Shown piece after piece: positions 9,525 to 20,200 of a stretch of DNA of 64,000 nt. Source of the DNA: Lewinellaceae bacterium (GTDB taxonomy: Bacteria; Bacteroidota; Bacteroidia; Chitinophagales; Saprospiraceae); assembly GCA_016710765.1 (NCBI GenBank), contig JADJUJ010000020.1, positions 75,897-139,896 on the forward strand, read 5' to 3'. The position numbers were made by a program, and so were the translations under genes. Under the pieces are notes generated by a model that did not search any database, was not told where the DNA came from, and worked only from the letters and a program-made list of their open reading frames with translations. Numbering within the stretch: position 1 is the stretch's first letter; the number at the start of each line of letters is the position of its first letter.

Positions 9525-9718
9525 TTTTCGCTTTGGGTATTGCACTTTGGCATAGCCATATTTATAAATACCTGAAAATAAAGCCATTGCGACCAAAAAT
9601 GCATTCAACAAGTCACAACATCTCAAAACAAGTCGCTCCCAAAGCCTACAAACTAAAGGCCAAAGATCAGACAAAATGGTTCCTAAACTGGATATCCGGG
9701 AATTTTGAAACTTGAAAC

Positions 9719-9750
9719 TTTGAATCTTCCCCCGCTTCCCGCTACTTTTG
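9719..9750 (+). promoter_or_regulatory. Promoter TTTG-N20-TACTTTTG for sucB
   Basis: TTTG (9719-9722), a 20-nt spacer and TACTTTTG (9743-9750) match both elements of the Bacteroidota housekeeping promoter. The predicted transcript starts near 9757, leaving a leader of about 54 nt before the sucB ATG at 9811. Confidence 0.6.
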
Positions 9751-9810
9751 CGCTTCCTGAGCAACCCGCTCGAAAATCCGCTTTTTATACCACACAAGAA
9801 GAAACATATA

Positions 9811-11045
9811 ATGGCCGTAATTGAATTAAAAATCCCCAATCTGGGCGAATCCATAACCAGTGTAACGTTTTCAAAATGGCTAAAGCCAGACGGCTCCATT
9901 GTGGCCATGGACGAACCTATTTGTGAAATAGAAACAGAAAAGGCCAATCAGGAAATAGCTGCCGAATCGGGTGGTAAATTGATATGGGTAGCCAAAGAGG
10001 GTGAAGACCTCGAAATAGGAAGCCTTTACGCCAAAATTGATACCAGTGCCAGCGAAGCAACTGCGGCCAAATCGCCAACGCCTGCCGCTGAAACCAAAAC
10101 ACCCGTTGAACCCGCTGTACCGGCAAGTACCAGCAGCAGTTATGCCGAGGGTCACCCCTCCCCTGCTGCTGCAAAAATTCTGGCCGATGGCGGTGTTGCT
10201 GCCACAGCGGTGAAAGGCTCTGGCGTCGGTGGAAGCATTACCAAAGAAGATGCAGAAAAGCCGTTACAGAAAAGCCTGCCGCACCTGCTACCCCGGCGCC
10301 TGCTGCAAAGCCTGCTGCCATCGCAGCACCTGCTACTGCTTTTTCACGGAATGAAAAACGCGAACGCATGTCGCGTATGCGCCGCACCATTGCCAAACGC
10401 CTGGTGAGTGCCAAGAACAATACTGCCATGCTGACCACTTTCAACGAGGTGGACATGAGCGGTATCATGGCGCTGCGGGAAAAATACCAGGAAGCATTTG
10501 TCAAAAAATACGGCATCAAGCTCGGCTTTATGTCGCTCTTCGCCAAGGCCTGTGCCAAAGTATTGATGGAAATGCCGGATGTGAATGCATTTATCGACGG
10601 TGATGAAATCATTTACCACGAATACGCCGACATCAGCATCGCCATCAGCACCCCTAACGGACTGGTGGTGCCCCCCATACGCAACGTAGAAAGCCTGCAA
10701 TTCCATGAAGTGGAAATGCAGTTGAAGGACCTTTCCTCAAAGGCCCGGGACGGAAAGCTGTCGCTGGATGAAATGAGCGGTGGAACGTTTACCATTACCA
10801 ACGGCGGCGTATTTGGCAGTCTGATGAGCACACCCATCATCAATGAGCCGCAAAGCGCTATTCTCGGCATGCACGCCATCAAAGAACGCCCCATGGCGGT
10901 CAATGGTGAAGTTGTGATAAGGCCGATGATGTATCTTGCCCTCAGCTACGATCACCGGGTAGTTGATGGATCCAGTTCAGTGACCTTCCTGGTGAAGGTG
11001 AAGAACCTGCTGGAAGACCCGATCAACCTTTTACTGGATATCTGA
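9811..11045 (+). CDS. sucB: 2-oxoglutarate dehydrogenase E2, dihydrolipoyl succinyltransferase (frameshifted)
   Basis: E2 core of the 2-oxoglutarate dehydrogenase complex; transfers succinyl groups from E1 to CoA. Residues 1-77 form the lipoyl domain (IPNLGESITSVTF; lipoylated Lys in CEIETEKANQEI). Residues 110-150 form the E1/E3-binding domain (PSPAAAKILADGGV). A Pro/Ala linker follows, and then the catalytic domain with the active-site sequence SYDHRVVDG near the end. The frame breaks at 10256-10259, where a run of four A is one short. One extra A turns the continuation into AVTEKPAAPATPAPAAK and joins the lipoyl half to the catalytic half, for a 411-residue protein of normal size. Without correction the second half would start only at 10368. 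Because the enzyme is central to metabolism and both halves are well conserved, an assembly error is much likelier than a pseudogene. E1 is not in the window. Confidence 0.9.
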
Positions 11046-11067
11046 TTTTTACTGCAATGATAAACAG

Positions 11068-11100
11068 GAGCCGGAGGATCTATCTTCCGGCTCTTTTTTT
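11068..11100 (+). terminator. Rho-independent terminator after sucB
   Basis: GAGCCGGA pairs with TCCGGCTC (with further G-U, G-C and A-T pairs inside and a TCTA loop), followed by seven T. It lies 23 nt after the sucB stop and just before the next ATG at 11105. Confidence 0.8.
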
Positions 11101-11104
11101 GCCC

Positions 11105-11968
11105 ATGTCGCGTCTTACTTTTATCGTATTGTGCCTGCTTATCCCAGCCGCTTCTCCAGCACAGGGGCCAATTGATGGCTATCTGAAAGGTAAAGGTGTA
11201 CTGGATATCGTGCCGTCCTTTTCCTTTTTGAGCGCCAATACGCTTCTCGGCGCCGGTCAGCAAACATTCAATGTACCTTACAAGGGCAACTTGCTCAGCG
11301 TATTTGCTGAATATGGTATTTCCAAAAAACTGGACGCAGTTGCCACCATTCCTTATGTGTTCACCAGCACACAAAGCGGGTTTCAGGATGGTGGTATCTA
11401 CCTGAAATACCGTCCTGTTTACGCCTCCTTAAAAAATGGTAGCAAACTGGGTATATTGGCTGGCGCGGGCTACAGTTTCCCGCTTTCTCAATATCAACCC
11501 ATTGCAGAAGGCGCACTGGGGCAGCGTGCTCAGGTACTTCCGCTCCGCGCCATTTTTCAATGGGAAACACCGCTAGGGCTTTTCTGCAATTTCACTGCAG
11601 GGTACCATGTCAGGCTCGATGAACTTTCGACCGCAGATGTCGCCCTGATCCGACAACAGCGCCCGGATTACCAGGCCATTTCACCACCCGATTTTAGCAC
11701 CCTGCTGTTCAAAATTGGGTTCCCGGCAGCTCATTTTTACACTGATGCCTGGCTGGAAAGACAAGTTACCCGCGGCGGAAACAACTACACACCTGGACTG
11801 GCCGACCTGCCACAAGCATTCGGTGTGGACTACACACAGATCGGTGGCACGCTTTTTTACACAGAGAACGGGAAGAACGGATTTATCCTGAGTGGCAGTT
11901 ACATCCTCAACGGCCGGAATGTCAGCAAGGTGCTGCGCATAACCGTAGGGGCGGTGTTGAAAATATAG
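11105..11968 (+). CDS. Secreted protein, probable outer-membrane beta-barrel
   Basis: A 287-residue protein not recognised by name. Residues 1-20 form a signal peptide (ending ASPAQ). The rest consists of alternating amphipathic strands with aromatic residues and short turns, for example LLSVFAEYGISKKLDAVATI, GGIYLKYRPVYASL, GSKLGILAGAGYSFPL, LGLFCNFTAGYHVRL and NGFILSGSYILNG, ending in a strand with an aliphatic last residue. This is the look of a porin- or transporter-like barrel (MetA-pathway phenol-degradation/OmpA-like type in Bacteroidota). An in-frame ATG at 11057 lies upstream, but the sucB terminator hairpin falls inside that extension, so 11105 is the better start. Confidence 0.6.
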   Translation: MSRLTFIVLCLLIPAASPAQGPIDGYLKGKGVLDIVPSFSFLSANTLLGAGQQTFNVPYKGNLLSVFAEYGISKKLDAVATIPYVFTSTQSGFQDGGIYLKYRPVYASLKNGSKLGILAGAGYSFPLSQYQPIAEGALGQRAQVLPLRAIFQWETPLGLFCNFTAGYHVRLDELSTADVALIRQQRPDYQAISPPDFSTLLFKIGFPAAHFYTDAWLERQVTRGGNNYTPGLADLPQAFGVDYTQIGGTLFYTENGKNGFILSGSYILNGRNVSKVLRITVGAVLKI

Positions 11969-12003
11969 TACGGTTTTGCCGCGAACAGCACGGCATTAGG
12001 TTT

Positions 12004-12051
12004 AATAAACAAGGACAGCCCCGGGGAAACCCAGGGCTGTCCTTGTTTATT
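12004..12051. terminator. Bidirectional terminator between convergent genes
   Basis: A perfect 18-bp stem (12004-12021 with 12034-12051) whose arms begin and end in A/T-rich sequence, so it can terminate the barrel gene on the plus strand and the metallopeptidase gene on the minus strand. Confidence 0.8.
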
Positions 12052-12150
12052 AGACTTGTTGTGATCAGCAGCAATTGCGCGGATGAATTTCGGAGTCAAT
12101 TGAATGCTTCATTATAACAGCCCCTCCGCCTAAGCGGGGGCAACGGCCAT

Positions 12151-15100
12151 TTACTGAATAACTACTTTTGCCATGCTGCTTCCTGCTCCATTGTCGATGC
12201 GAACGGTATAAACACCTGCTGGAATGTTTTGCACATCCAGGGTGATCATCTGACCGTTTTGAAGGCCGTTCAAATTGCGTTGTTGAGCGATGCGGCCGTC
12301 CATTCCGATCAAGGAAACACGGGTGCTGCCTTCCAGTTTCGCGCCAATGGAAACTGTTAGCAGATCGGTAGCCGGGTTAGGCTGAACGCTCATAGGCCAT
12401 GCGCTGTTCAGTACTTCAGAGGTTCCGGAGATGGTACCTGGATTCATGATCAATCCCGATTCCGGCGAAACAGCGCAAGCCTGATCACCTTCTGATGAAC
12501 TGACACAAGCTTCTGTGTTGTAGCTCAATAGATCCAGCATTTCTACATCGTCGACAAACCAGCTTTCTCCGGGGGTATTATCATCGGTACCAAAGCGGAA
12601 ACGAACGGAGATGTTTTCGCCGGCATAGTCGCTCATATCAAAGTACGATTGTACCCAGCCGTTGGAATTACCGGAGAAACCGTACAGGTAAGGGATTGCA
12701 AATGTTCCGTACTGCACAGCACTGGGGTAGCCATTGCGGATTCCCTTATCTTTATCAAAGCGAACCCATTGTTGCTCGCCTTCACGGAGCACTTCGATGA
12801 AACCGGCATCAGCACCTGCCTCGGTATTGTAGCGGTTCCAGAAACGCAGGGTGGGCTTGGCGCCACTAACGGCAATCATCCCATCGTATTCCAGGGTAAA
12901 ATCAGTTTCCACCCCTGTATCGTTGGCCTGCCAGGCAAAGTCGCCAGTTTTCTTGATGGCATCCTGGAGGTAGAAAAATTCACCACCCTCGGTCAAGAAC
13001 GTAAGCCATTCCAGATCAGATTCCATTTCGTCGCGATAGGTACGTACAGAACCCGCAGCAGCGGTTTTGGCGCTGTAAGTAAGTTCTGTTACCTGGCCGC
13101 TGGCCATGGTACCCAGGTTCCAGGTTACCATCCCAGCGTTCAGGGTACCACCGTTGGAAGCCCCTTCGAGCGTAAAGCCGGCCGGTAGTGGATCAGTGAC
13201 TACCACGCCATCCACAGCATCGTCTTTATGGTTGGTCACGGTAATCACAAAACTGGCCACCTCACCTGGATTCAGCGTTGGCGTGGTGGTTTTCTTGGAG
13301 ATTTTCAATTCTTTAAGGCAGGTAGGAATAGGGTCAAAGTTCTCCACACCATCGGCAGCATTTTCATTGCTGCCCTGACTGGCAAAATACCCCATACCCC
13401 TGCGGGCAAAAACCTCGCTAATCAGGCAGGTATCGGCGCCGTCGTAGTTCAACATATCCGCGAGCATAATACCGTCGCGACCATCGAGAAAGCCAGGAGA
13501 GCAAGGCTGTAGTTTCATGCCATCCATAACCAGTTGGATGGCGCGGCCGTTGCCGCTGTTGGTATTGGTAATGTCGGCGTCAAAGCCGTATTTGTCCACC
13601 ATAGCCCAGTAGAGATCCCAGGTTACCTGAGCCCAGATTTCACCCAGTGCGTGCACCTCCGTATTGGCGGCCACGGTGGAGAAAGTAATGGGATTAATGC
13701 TTAAATCGGTGCTGTAAGGATAGCGGCGGATACCTTGTCCGTCGGGCGTTTGGCGAAAAGCATAAGTACCAACGCCACGACGCTTTTCGGCGGTATCGCC
13801 CGCTTTTGCAGTGGTAATGAGGCTAAAAAAGTCGCTCCAGCCTTCACCCATTTGCTCCGCATTACCCAAACAACCAGCTTGGCTCGGACCACCGGTCAGG
13901 CGGTTGGAGATACCGTGGCCGTATTCGTGGGCAATAATGCCATTGTCAAAATCGCCGTCAACAAACTCCGGGCCCGAAGACGGGGGAAGCACGAAAGATA
14001 TGTTGAGGCCATTACCGGCGTACTGCTTCAACAGATCGCACTGAGATTTGGTCATCATCACTGTTGGGATGATAACCTGGCCACCAACCGAGCCGCCAGC
14101 CATCCCGATGGTAGCATCTTCAAAGTTGCAGATGATACAACCTACCGCACCTGCTTGCTGTGCATTCAGCGCTTTTACGCCAAACTCACACAAACCACGG
14201 TCTACAATGGCAACTTTGCCATTCAGGTCGTTAACTGCCGGGCCACAGCCTTTGGTACCTTCGGCCGAACCATCGTCAACAACCGCGGCATCTCCAGTTA
14301 CGGGTGTGGAGGTAATATTGGCGCCAAACTCCCCTTGGGTAGCACTGTAAGCACCAATGATGGCGCCTGGTGAATTTACGGTTATGACATCACCATTGCG
14401 CCGGCCCCACAAATACATTTGCATACGACCGGAACCACCATCAGAAGGGGTAGAAAAGTTGGCATTATCAATGCCTCCGCCGTCTTGTGCCTCTGCTTTG
14501 ACATGGTCGCCACCAGCACCGCCGTGACCATAAACATTGTCCTGGAAGTTTCCGGCAGCCTCGTCAAAACCATATAAATAGGTAATGTCGTGCATCATGT
14601 TGTTCACATAGAACAAGTTGACAATTGCAGCCGATTTATTGTTTGCGGGTTCTAAATCCCCATCAAAGGGAAAATCAAAGTTTAATCCGGCGCCACCATC
14701 AACTGATTCAGCTGCAGAGCCGCTGTTATCGTTGGAGGTATCGTCGTAAGCCCAGACGTTGTTGCCGCGGGTGTAGGTATACTCTGGGCCATTCGCGCCA
14801 TTGCCATCGTGCCATCCGAATGGAGAAGCCGTTGGATTAGCAGGATCGGTTATCACCGCAGCATTGCCATGGATAGGGCTTTCAATCGGGAGCGCAAAAA
14901 CACGGTATTGATCGCCAGCAACAACGGGCGCAGCCGGGGTCGGAGCAGCCTGAGGCTCAGCATCGCAAGCAGCAGCACCCGAAGCATTGTGTGGGTGGCC
15001 CAGATTGCAATATACCGTTTGATTGAACTTGCCCTGAATTTTACCGGTTTGGGCATCAATACGCAGGTTCCATACATCACTGGTATTGGCTTGCTCTATG

Positions 15101-15651
15101 ATCATCATCCAGCAAAGCCGAACGGCGCCGTCCTTCACAGGCTGGTAAACAGCGGTCACCGGAATAGGACTGCGGGAAATGGCGCCCCCTTCAAATATCC
15201 AATTGGTGCTGTTGATTTTCTGCCGGACACTGGGTACGGAAAAGCCATCGAAGCCTAGTTCCGACATGGCAATCCCCACAGCCTGATAGACATTGAGCGA
15301 AGGCATGCTGGTGTTCACCCGATTGCTCAGGTCTTTGACAAAGCGATGTTCCGGATGGTATACCTTGCCGTTAGGGGCAACGTGCAGGCCAGCCAAAGCA
15401 TTGAAAACTGGAATGCCGTGGTATTGCTGCTGCACCCAAATATGGGTAACGCCATTGTTGCTACTAACGTACTCGTCGGTGACATGAATGTCGGCCACGT
15501 CTGCTGGCAACAAATTGAAAGCTGTTGGTTCGGTTTGAAGCAGTCGAAGGGCAAGGTCATGAGCCGAAGTGCTGGTTTGTCCGAAGGCCACATGGAAGGC
15601 AAACAATGCCAGCACCGACACCCCAAGGCTTAGTACAAGATTTTTTCGCAT
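12151..15651 (-). CDS. M36 fungalysin-type metallopeptidase with PA, DUF11 and T9SS type A domains
   Basis: A secreted protein of 1166 residues. Order: signal peptide (1-25), FTP propeptide domain (about 45-180; HIWVQQQYHGIPVFNA), the M36 peptidase domain, a protease-associated (PA) insert (about 430-545), the zinc site H575-E576-Y-G-H579 in HEYGHGISNRL with E603 in GEGWSDFFSL as third ligand, a DUF11 domain (about 790-850; VVTDPLPAGFTLEGA), a beta-sandwich module ending near 1040 (SWFVDDVEML), and a C-terminal T9SS type A sorting domain (VQPNPATDLLTVS to GVYTVRIDNGAGSS). It is expected to be exported by the Sec and type IX systems and to digest extracellular protein. The start at 15651 was chosen because the signal peptide begins there; the longer reading from 15729 would run through the promoter box. 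Confidence 0.93.
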   Translation of the reverse strand: MRKNLVLSLGVSVLALFAFHVAFGQTSTSAHDLALRLLQTEPTAFNLLPADVADIHVTDEYVSSNNGVTHIWVQQQYHGIPVFNALAGLHVAPNGKVYHPEHRFVKDLSNRVNTSMPSLNVYQAVGIAMSELGFDGFSVPSVRQKINSTNWIFEGGAISRSPIPVTAVYQPVKDGAVRLCWMMIIEQANTSDVWNLRIDAQTGKIQGKFNQTVYCNLGHPHNASGAAACDAEPQAAPTPAAPVVAGDQYRVFALPIESPIHGNAAVITDPANPTASPFGWHDGNGANGPEYTYTRGNNVWAYDDTSNDNSGSAAESVDGGAGLNFDFPFDGDLEPANNKSAAIVNLFYVNNMMHDITYLYGFDEAAGNFQDNVYGHGGAGGDHVKAEAQDGGGIDNANFSTPSDGGSGRMQMYLWGRRNGDVITVNSPGAIIGAYSATQGEFGANITSTPVTGDAAVVDDGSAEGTKGCGPAVNDLNGKVAIVDRGLCEFGVKALNAQQAGAVGCIICNFEDATIGMAGGSVGGQVIIPTVMMTKSQCDLLKQYAGNGLNISFVLPPSSGPEFVDGDFDNGIIAHEYGHGISNRLTGGPSQAGCLGNAEQMGEGWSDFFSLITTAKAGDTAEKRRGVGTYAFRQTPDGQGIRRYPYSTDLSINPITFSTVAANTEVHALGEIWAQVTWDLYWAMVDKYGFDADITNTNSGNGRAIQLVMDGMKLQPCSPGFLDGRDGIMLADMLNYDGADTCLISEVFARRGMGYFASQGSNENAADGVENFDPIPTCLKELKISKKTTTPTLNPGEVASFVITVTNHKDDAVDGVVVTDPLPAGFTLEGASNGGTLNAGMVTWNLGTMASGQVTELTYSAKTAAAGSVRTYRDEMESDLEWLTFLTEGGEFFYLQDAIKKTGDFAWQANDTGVETDFTLEYDGMIAVSGAKPTLRFWNRYNTEAGADAGFIEVLREGEQQWVRFDKDKGIRNGYPSAVQYGTFAIPYLYGFSGNSNGWVQSYFDMSDYAGENISVRFRFGTDDNTPGESWFVDDVEMLDLLSYNTEACVSSSEGDQACAVSPESGLIMNPGTISGTSEVLNSAWPMSVQPNPATDLLTVSIGAKLEGSTRVSLIGMDGRIAQQRNLNGLQNGQMITLDVQNIPAGVYTVRIDNGAGSSMAKVVIQ

Positions 15652-15717
15652 GATACAGAAAGTAGATTTGGTTAAAATTATTAAGCGCAAAAGTTTGCGA
15701 TAAAAAATTACGAACGC

Positions 15718-15725
15718 CAAAGGTA
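15718..15725 (-). promoter_or_regulatory. Bacteroidota -7 box TACCTTTG upstream of the M36 gene
   Basis: The minus strand reads TACCTTTG, 66 nt before the M36 ATG at 15651. No clear -33 element. The rest of the 15652-16014 gap is A/T-rich and holds nothing else I recognise. Confidence 0.35.
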
Positions 15726-16014
15726 TCATTTGGTTCTATTCTGATAATCCGAATTTTGGCCAATTCTTGCCACAGGGCAAAATAAACGCGATAAACCACC
15801 TTTCACAGGTCCCAACGCCGCCAAAACGCTCCTTTATCCGGTTGGAGTACCGTGATATAACCCCAAAAAGGAAACCCCCAAAAGGAAAAACATGAAAAAG
15901 TACCCCGGCAAATAAAAGACTACTTCCCAAATTATCTACCTTAGCTACAAATCAATTCCCTTGCAACTTCCTAAATTCTTCCTGTCGCCCAACGGCGCTG
16001 AAACCGGCTCAAAC

Positions 16015-16947
16015 ATGCCAGACGTAAAACTATTCTCCGGAACAGCCTCCACCAAACTGGCTGAAGAAATCGCTTTTCACTTTGATGCACCACTTGGTGA
16101 CAAAACCCTTGCCCACTTTTCTGATGGTGAAATGCAAACCATCATCAACGAAAGTGTGCGCGGTTCTTTTTCCTTTTTCATTCAAAGTACCTGCCAGCCG
16201 CACGATAACATCTTCGAGTTGTTGCTTTGGATCGATACCGCCAAAAGGGCATCAGTTGGCTATATCACGGCAGTAATCCCTTATTTTGGCTATGCACGGC
16301 AGGATCGCAAGGACAAACCACGCGTACCCATCAGTGCCAAACTCATTGCTAACCTGCTCACCGCTGCAGGCGCCGACCGGATCATGACCATGGACCTCCA
16401 CGCCGATCAGGTGCAGGGCTTTTTTGATATACCGGTGGATCACCTTCGCTCTGAAGCCATTTACGAACCTTTCCTTTCCGAACAGGATTTGTCCAATACC
16501 ATTTTCGCCAGCCCGGATGTTGGCGGTGTCAAACGCGCGCGCTCTTATGCGAAGCACTTCCAAACGGATTTGGTGATTTGCGACAAGGTTCGGCCGCGCG
16601 CCAACGTCGTTGAATCCATCACGGTTATTGGAGATGTACAGGGCCGCGATGTCATTTTGGTAGATGACCTGGTGGATACCGCCGGCACCCTCTGCAAAGC
16701 AGCCGATGCCCTCATTGAAAAGGGTGCAAAGTCGGTCAGGGCCATCTGCACGCACCCGGTTTTATCCGGCAAAGCATATGAGAACATCGAAAAATCGCAA
16801 CTCAGCGAACTGATTGTTTGTGACACCATTCCATTGCGGCAATCGTCGCCGAAAATAAAAGTGCTTTCCACCGCCAAGTTATTTTCGCGTGCCATCCGGA
16901 ATACGGTAGAACACAAATCCATTGCAGCCCTGTTCCTGGGCAGGTAA
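16015..16947 (+). CDS. prs: Ribose-phosphate pyrophosphokinase
   Basis: Makes PRPP from ribose 5-phosphate and ATP for purine, pyrimidine, His, Trp and NAD synthesis. At 310 residues it has the usual class I length. MPDVKLFSGTASTKLAEEIA opens the N-terminal half, which carries SDGEMQTIINESVRG, PYFGYARQDRKDKPR and the Mg/ATP-site motif DLHADQVQGFFDIPVDHL. The C-terminal half has the PRPP-binding loop VDDLVDTAGTL and the regulatory region PVLSGKAYENI. The ATG at 16015 fits the family N-terminus; the upstream in-frame TTG at 15961 would add an unconserved extension. The gene is monocistronic and ends at a terminator near 17100. Confidence 0.96.
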   Translation: MPDVKLFSGTASTKLAEEIAFHFDAPLGDKTLAHFSDGEMQTIINESVRGSFSFFIQSTCQPHDNIFELLLWIDTAKRASVGYITAVIPYFGYARQDRKDKPRVPISAKLIANLLTAAGADRIMTMDLHADQVQGFFDIPVDHLRSEAIYEPFLSEQDLSNTIFASPDVGGVKRARSYAKHFQTDLVICDKVRPRANVVESITVIGDVQGRDVILVDDLVDTAGTLCKAADALIEKGAKSVRAICTHPVLSGKAYENIEKSQLSELIVCDTIPLRQSSPKIKVLSTAKLFSRAIRNTVEHKSIAALFLGR

Positions 16948-17098
16948 ATTTCTAGATCTACAGGCTTGTTGACTTTCCCTTTTTTAGGCTAAACAGCCTT
17001 AAGGTCATAAAAAATGCCGTACCGTAAATAGTGCTTGCTAAAGCCCTGCTTCTGTTTATATATTTGGATCAAGTTTTCTCATAGTATGTTTTGATACT

Positions 17099-17137
17099 CC
17101 TACTGTCACCCCCCCTTCGGCAGTAGGATTTTTTTTT
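17099..17137 (+). terminator. Terminator downstream of prs
   Basis: CCTACTG (17099-17105) pairs with CAGTAGG (17121-17127), followed by A and a run of T. It lies about 150 nt after the prs stop; the A/T-rich stretch between could carry a 3' UTR or small RNA, but I see no firm structure in it. Confidence 0.7.
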
Positions 17138-17150
17138 GCCCCAATTAAAA

Positions 17151-17185
17151 GCAAACAGGCGCTGGCATTACACCAGCGCCTGTTG
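17151..17185 (-). terminator. Terminator of the giant HYR/FG-GAP gene
   Basis: ACAGGCGCTGG (17155-17165) pairs perfectly with CCAGCGCCTGT (17173-17183), extendable by a bulged GC pair. On the minus strand it is followed by TTTGCTTTTAATT. It lies 30 nt after the stop at 17216. Confidence 0.7.
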
Positions 17186-17215
17186 CACACTTACCTATTG
17201 AGAACCGCTAGCGGT

Positions 17216-20200
17216 TCAGAAGCGTGTTAAAATTAGCGTTTGCGTTTTGATCTCATGACCTGCCTGAACGCGCAGGAAGTACATGCCTTGCTGCAAACCA
17301 GAGGTCTGCATACGGAAATAATAATCTTCATTATCAGTTCCGCTTCGTTCTGGCTGATCCACTTTTTGGTCCCTTACCAGCTGACCCAACGAATTGGTCA
17401 GGCTAACGTGAATGGCTGTTGGTACCGTATTGATACGGATATTGAGCACATCATCAAATGGCACCGGATAGGCTTCTACCGTCCAACTTTCTGGAAGATC
17501 ACTCCTGCTGGCAGGGCGGTAATTAGTGCTGCCACAGAGTCCTTCGTACACCAGCGCAGAACCTTGTTCCAGATTGTTGCCCACTTTGTCCAGGGGCGCA
17601 CCGGCCAGTACCGTCCGGTAATCGATGGCCACACTGGCCCCCAGGTTATCGTTGGCAGCTCCACCACCATCTGTCAATTGACCAACAATCATCCATCCGT
17701 TAACCAATTTCAAGAATACAAAAGCACTGCCCGAATGGCTTCCGAATGGGCTGTCGCCCGGAGCGCCAACTACGGCGTAGTTGTTGGAAATGCCTACCGA
17801 ACTGCCAAATTTGTCGCCTGGTGCGCCATCAGGGTTAACCAGCAGGGAGGTATAACCCCAGTTGTTCGCACCACCGGAATTTCTTTCAAATACCATCGCA
17901 GCACCTGCGTCTGCACCCGACATATCGCTCATAGGAGCACCTACTACCACCTGGTTGTAACTGATACCTACAGCGGTACCGAACTGATCACCGGGAAGCC
18001 CTTGTTTTTGCAACGCGTTTGGCAAACTGTGCCCAGTTGGAAGCGCCATCAAAGATGTAAATGGCGCCGGCATTGATACCCTTGGTATCTTCATTGGGTG
18101 CACCTACAACGGCCAATTGGCCGTCGATCGCTACACTGGCGCCGAAATTGTTGCCAGCGGCACCATCATTAGCCACCAACTTGCCAACTTCACCCCAGTT
18201 ACCGGAACCACCCATATTCTGGTTGTAAACATAAGCGGCACCAGCGTCCGGCCCATCAGCATCGTCGTTGGGCTTGCCCACCAACAAACCAGGGCCACTC
18301 AAAGCAACACTGCTGCCAAAACGATCGTTGGCACTGGCATCGCTGGCGGTCAGTTTTTTCACCAGCGACCAGGAGTCGGTATAATCAGGGTCGGTCAAAC
18401 CAAATACAAAGACGGCACCGCCATTGCTGGCCGCTTCATCATCTCCAGGAGCGCCTATAGCCACCACACCAGCAGCATCAATGGCTACGGCATGGCCAAA
18501 CTGGTCGTCTTCAGCACCAGCCGGCGCCTCCAATTTTTTCACCATTGCCCAACCTGTAGGCTCCCGGTACAAAATATAAGCTGCGCCTACTTTCTGACCG
18601 CCGGCACTTTTGTTGGGGGCGCCGGCAATAGCCCAAACGCCATGAACATCAAAACTGTAACCATATTGATCGCCACTGCCGCCATCTGCGGTCAGGTGTT
18701 TCAACACGCGTGTCCAGTCTTCCGCTTCATCTACCAAACCATCGCAATCGTCGTCAATACCATTGCAGACTTCTTTTCTGGCATCTACATGAACCAGGAA
18801 AAGGCAATTCGCCCAATGTCCCTCGGCATCTGTAACCGTTGCGGTAACCTCTGTGTAGCCCAGGTTAAAGGAGGAGGAGGGTTGTTCACTGTAATCCAGG
18901 TACCAGCCCGGACAGTTGTCAGACGCTTCTACAGCAAAATCAACGATGGCAGAACACAAATCAGGGTCAGAAATAGCATTTACCACAGGAGGGCAGCTGA
19001 TGCTTGGCCACTCCTCATCCCGGATGGTTACCGTTTGGATACAGGTTTGCTGGTTGCCCGCAGCATCGCCAACTGTCCAGGTTACTGCGGTAGTGCCTAC
19101 CGGGAAGGTTCCCGGTGAGTTGTTGGAAATTGTAGTGATGCTACAGTTGTCGACAGAAAGTGTGGTACCCAGATAAGGGTTGGTTTTCCCACATTGCCCA
19201 AGGTCATTGGCCACATCAAGGTCTGCAGGGCAGTTCACCACCGGCTTTTCGGTGTCGTTTACCTTGACGGTAAGTTACAGGTACTGGTGTTGTTGCTGGC
19301 GTCAGTAGCCTTGTACGTCACGGTTGAAGTGCCCACTGGGAAAAGTGAGCCACTTGCCAGTCCGGATACGAGTGTAATGCCCGAAATCGAACAGTTGTCG
19401 GTAGCCGTTGGCAATGGATAGTTGGTGACGGCGCCGCACTTACCCAGGTCGTTCGCTTTGACGATGTTGGCAGGGCAAGTGATGACCGGCTTCTGGGTAT
19501 CGTTGATGGTGATGGTAAAGGAGCAGCTGCGGGTATTGTTGCTCAGGTCGGTGGCGCGCCAAATGTTGGTAGTCACCCCTACAGGGAAACTCGCGCCACT
19601 CGCCAAACCACTCTGCAATACTACCGATAAGATGCCACAGTTGTCGGTAGCTGTAGGCGTGGCATAGGTAGTCACCCTACTGCAAAGATTGGCTGTATTG
19701 ACCTGTACCTGATTGGCCGGGCAAGTAATATTGGGCAGGGTAACGTCGGTTTTGGTGAAACTCCAAACGGTACAGCCTGCTGCCGTTCCAGCAGGACCAA
19801 CGGGCCTGATCTGCCAGTAGTACGTACCGTTGGTTGGTGTATTGGCCACAAAACTCGTAGCAGCGGTAGTTGCCACAAAAACAGGTGTAGCCGTTGTCCC
19901 AAAGTACACATCGTAGCTGGTAGCCCCGGAAGAAGCCGCCCAACTGAGGGTTTGGGTGGCCGAGGGGCAAATATTGGTTTGCCCATTGGTCGGGCTGCTG
20001 GGGCTCGCCACGCAAGGCGGAGCGCTGCCGGCCGGGGCGCAATTGATTTGGAACGTATGGCTGTAGGCCCCTGTTCCCTCCGGATCAAGTAAAATATAGT
20101 AGGTTGTCCCCGCTGTTAGGGTTCCCATCGATACAGTGGTGGGGTATAAATATCCTGCAAACAGCCCAGCCAGTAGCACTACAGCCACCCGAGGCATCCT

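Noticed and set aside
16948..17098. Small RNA in the A/T-rich 3' region of prs
   Set aside because: A terminator follows, but I see no promoter box or stable fold within the stretch to support a separate RNA.
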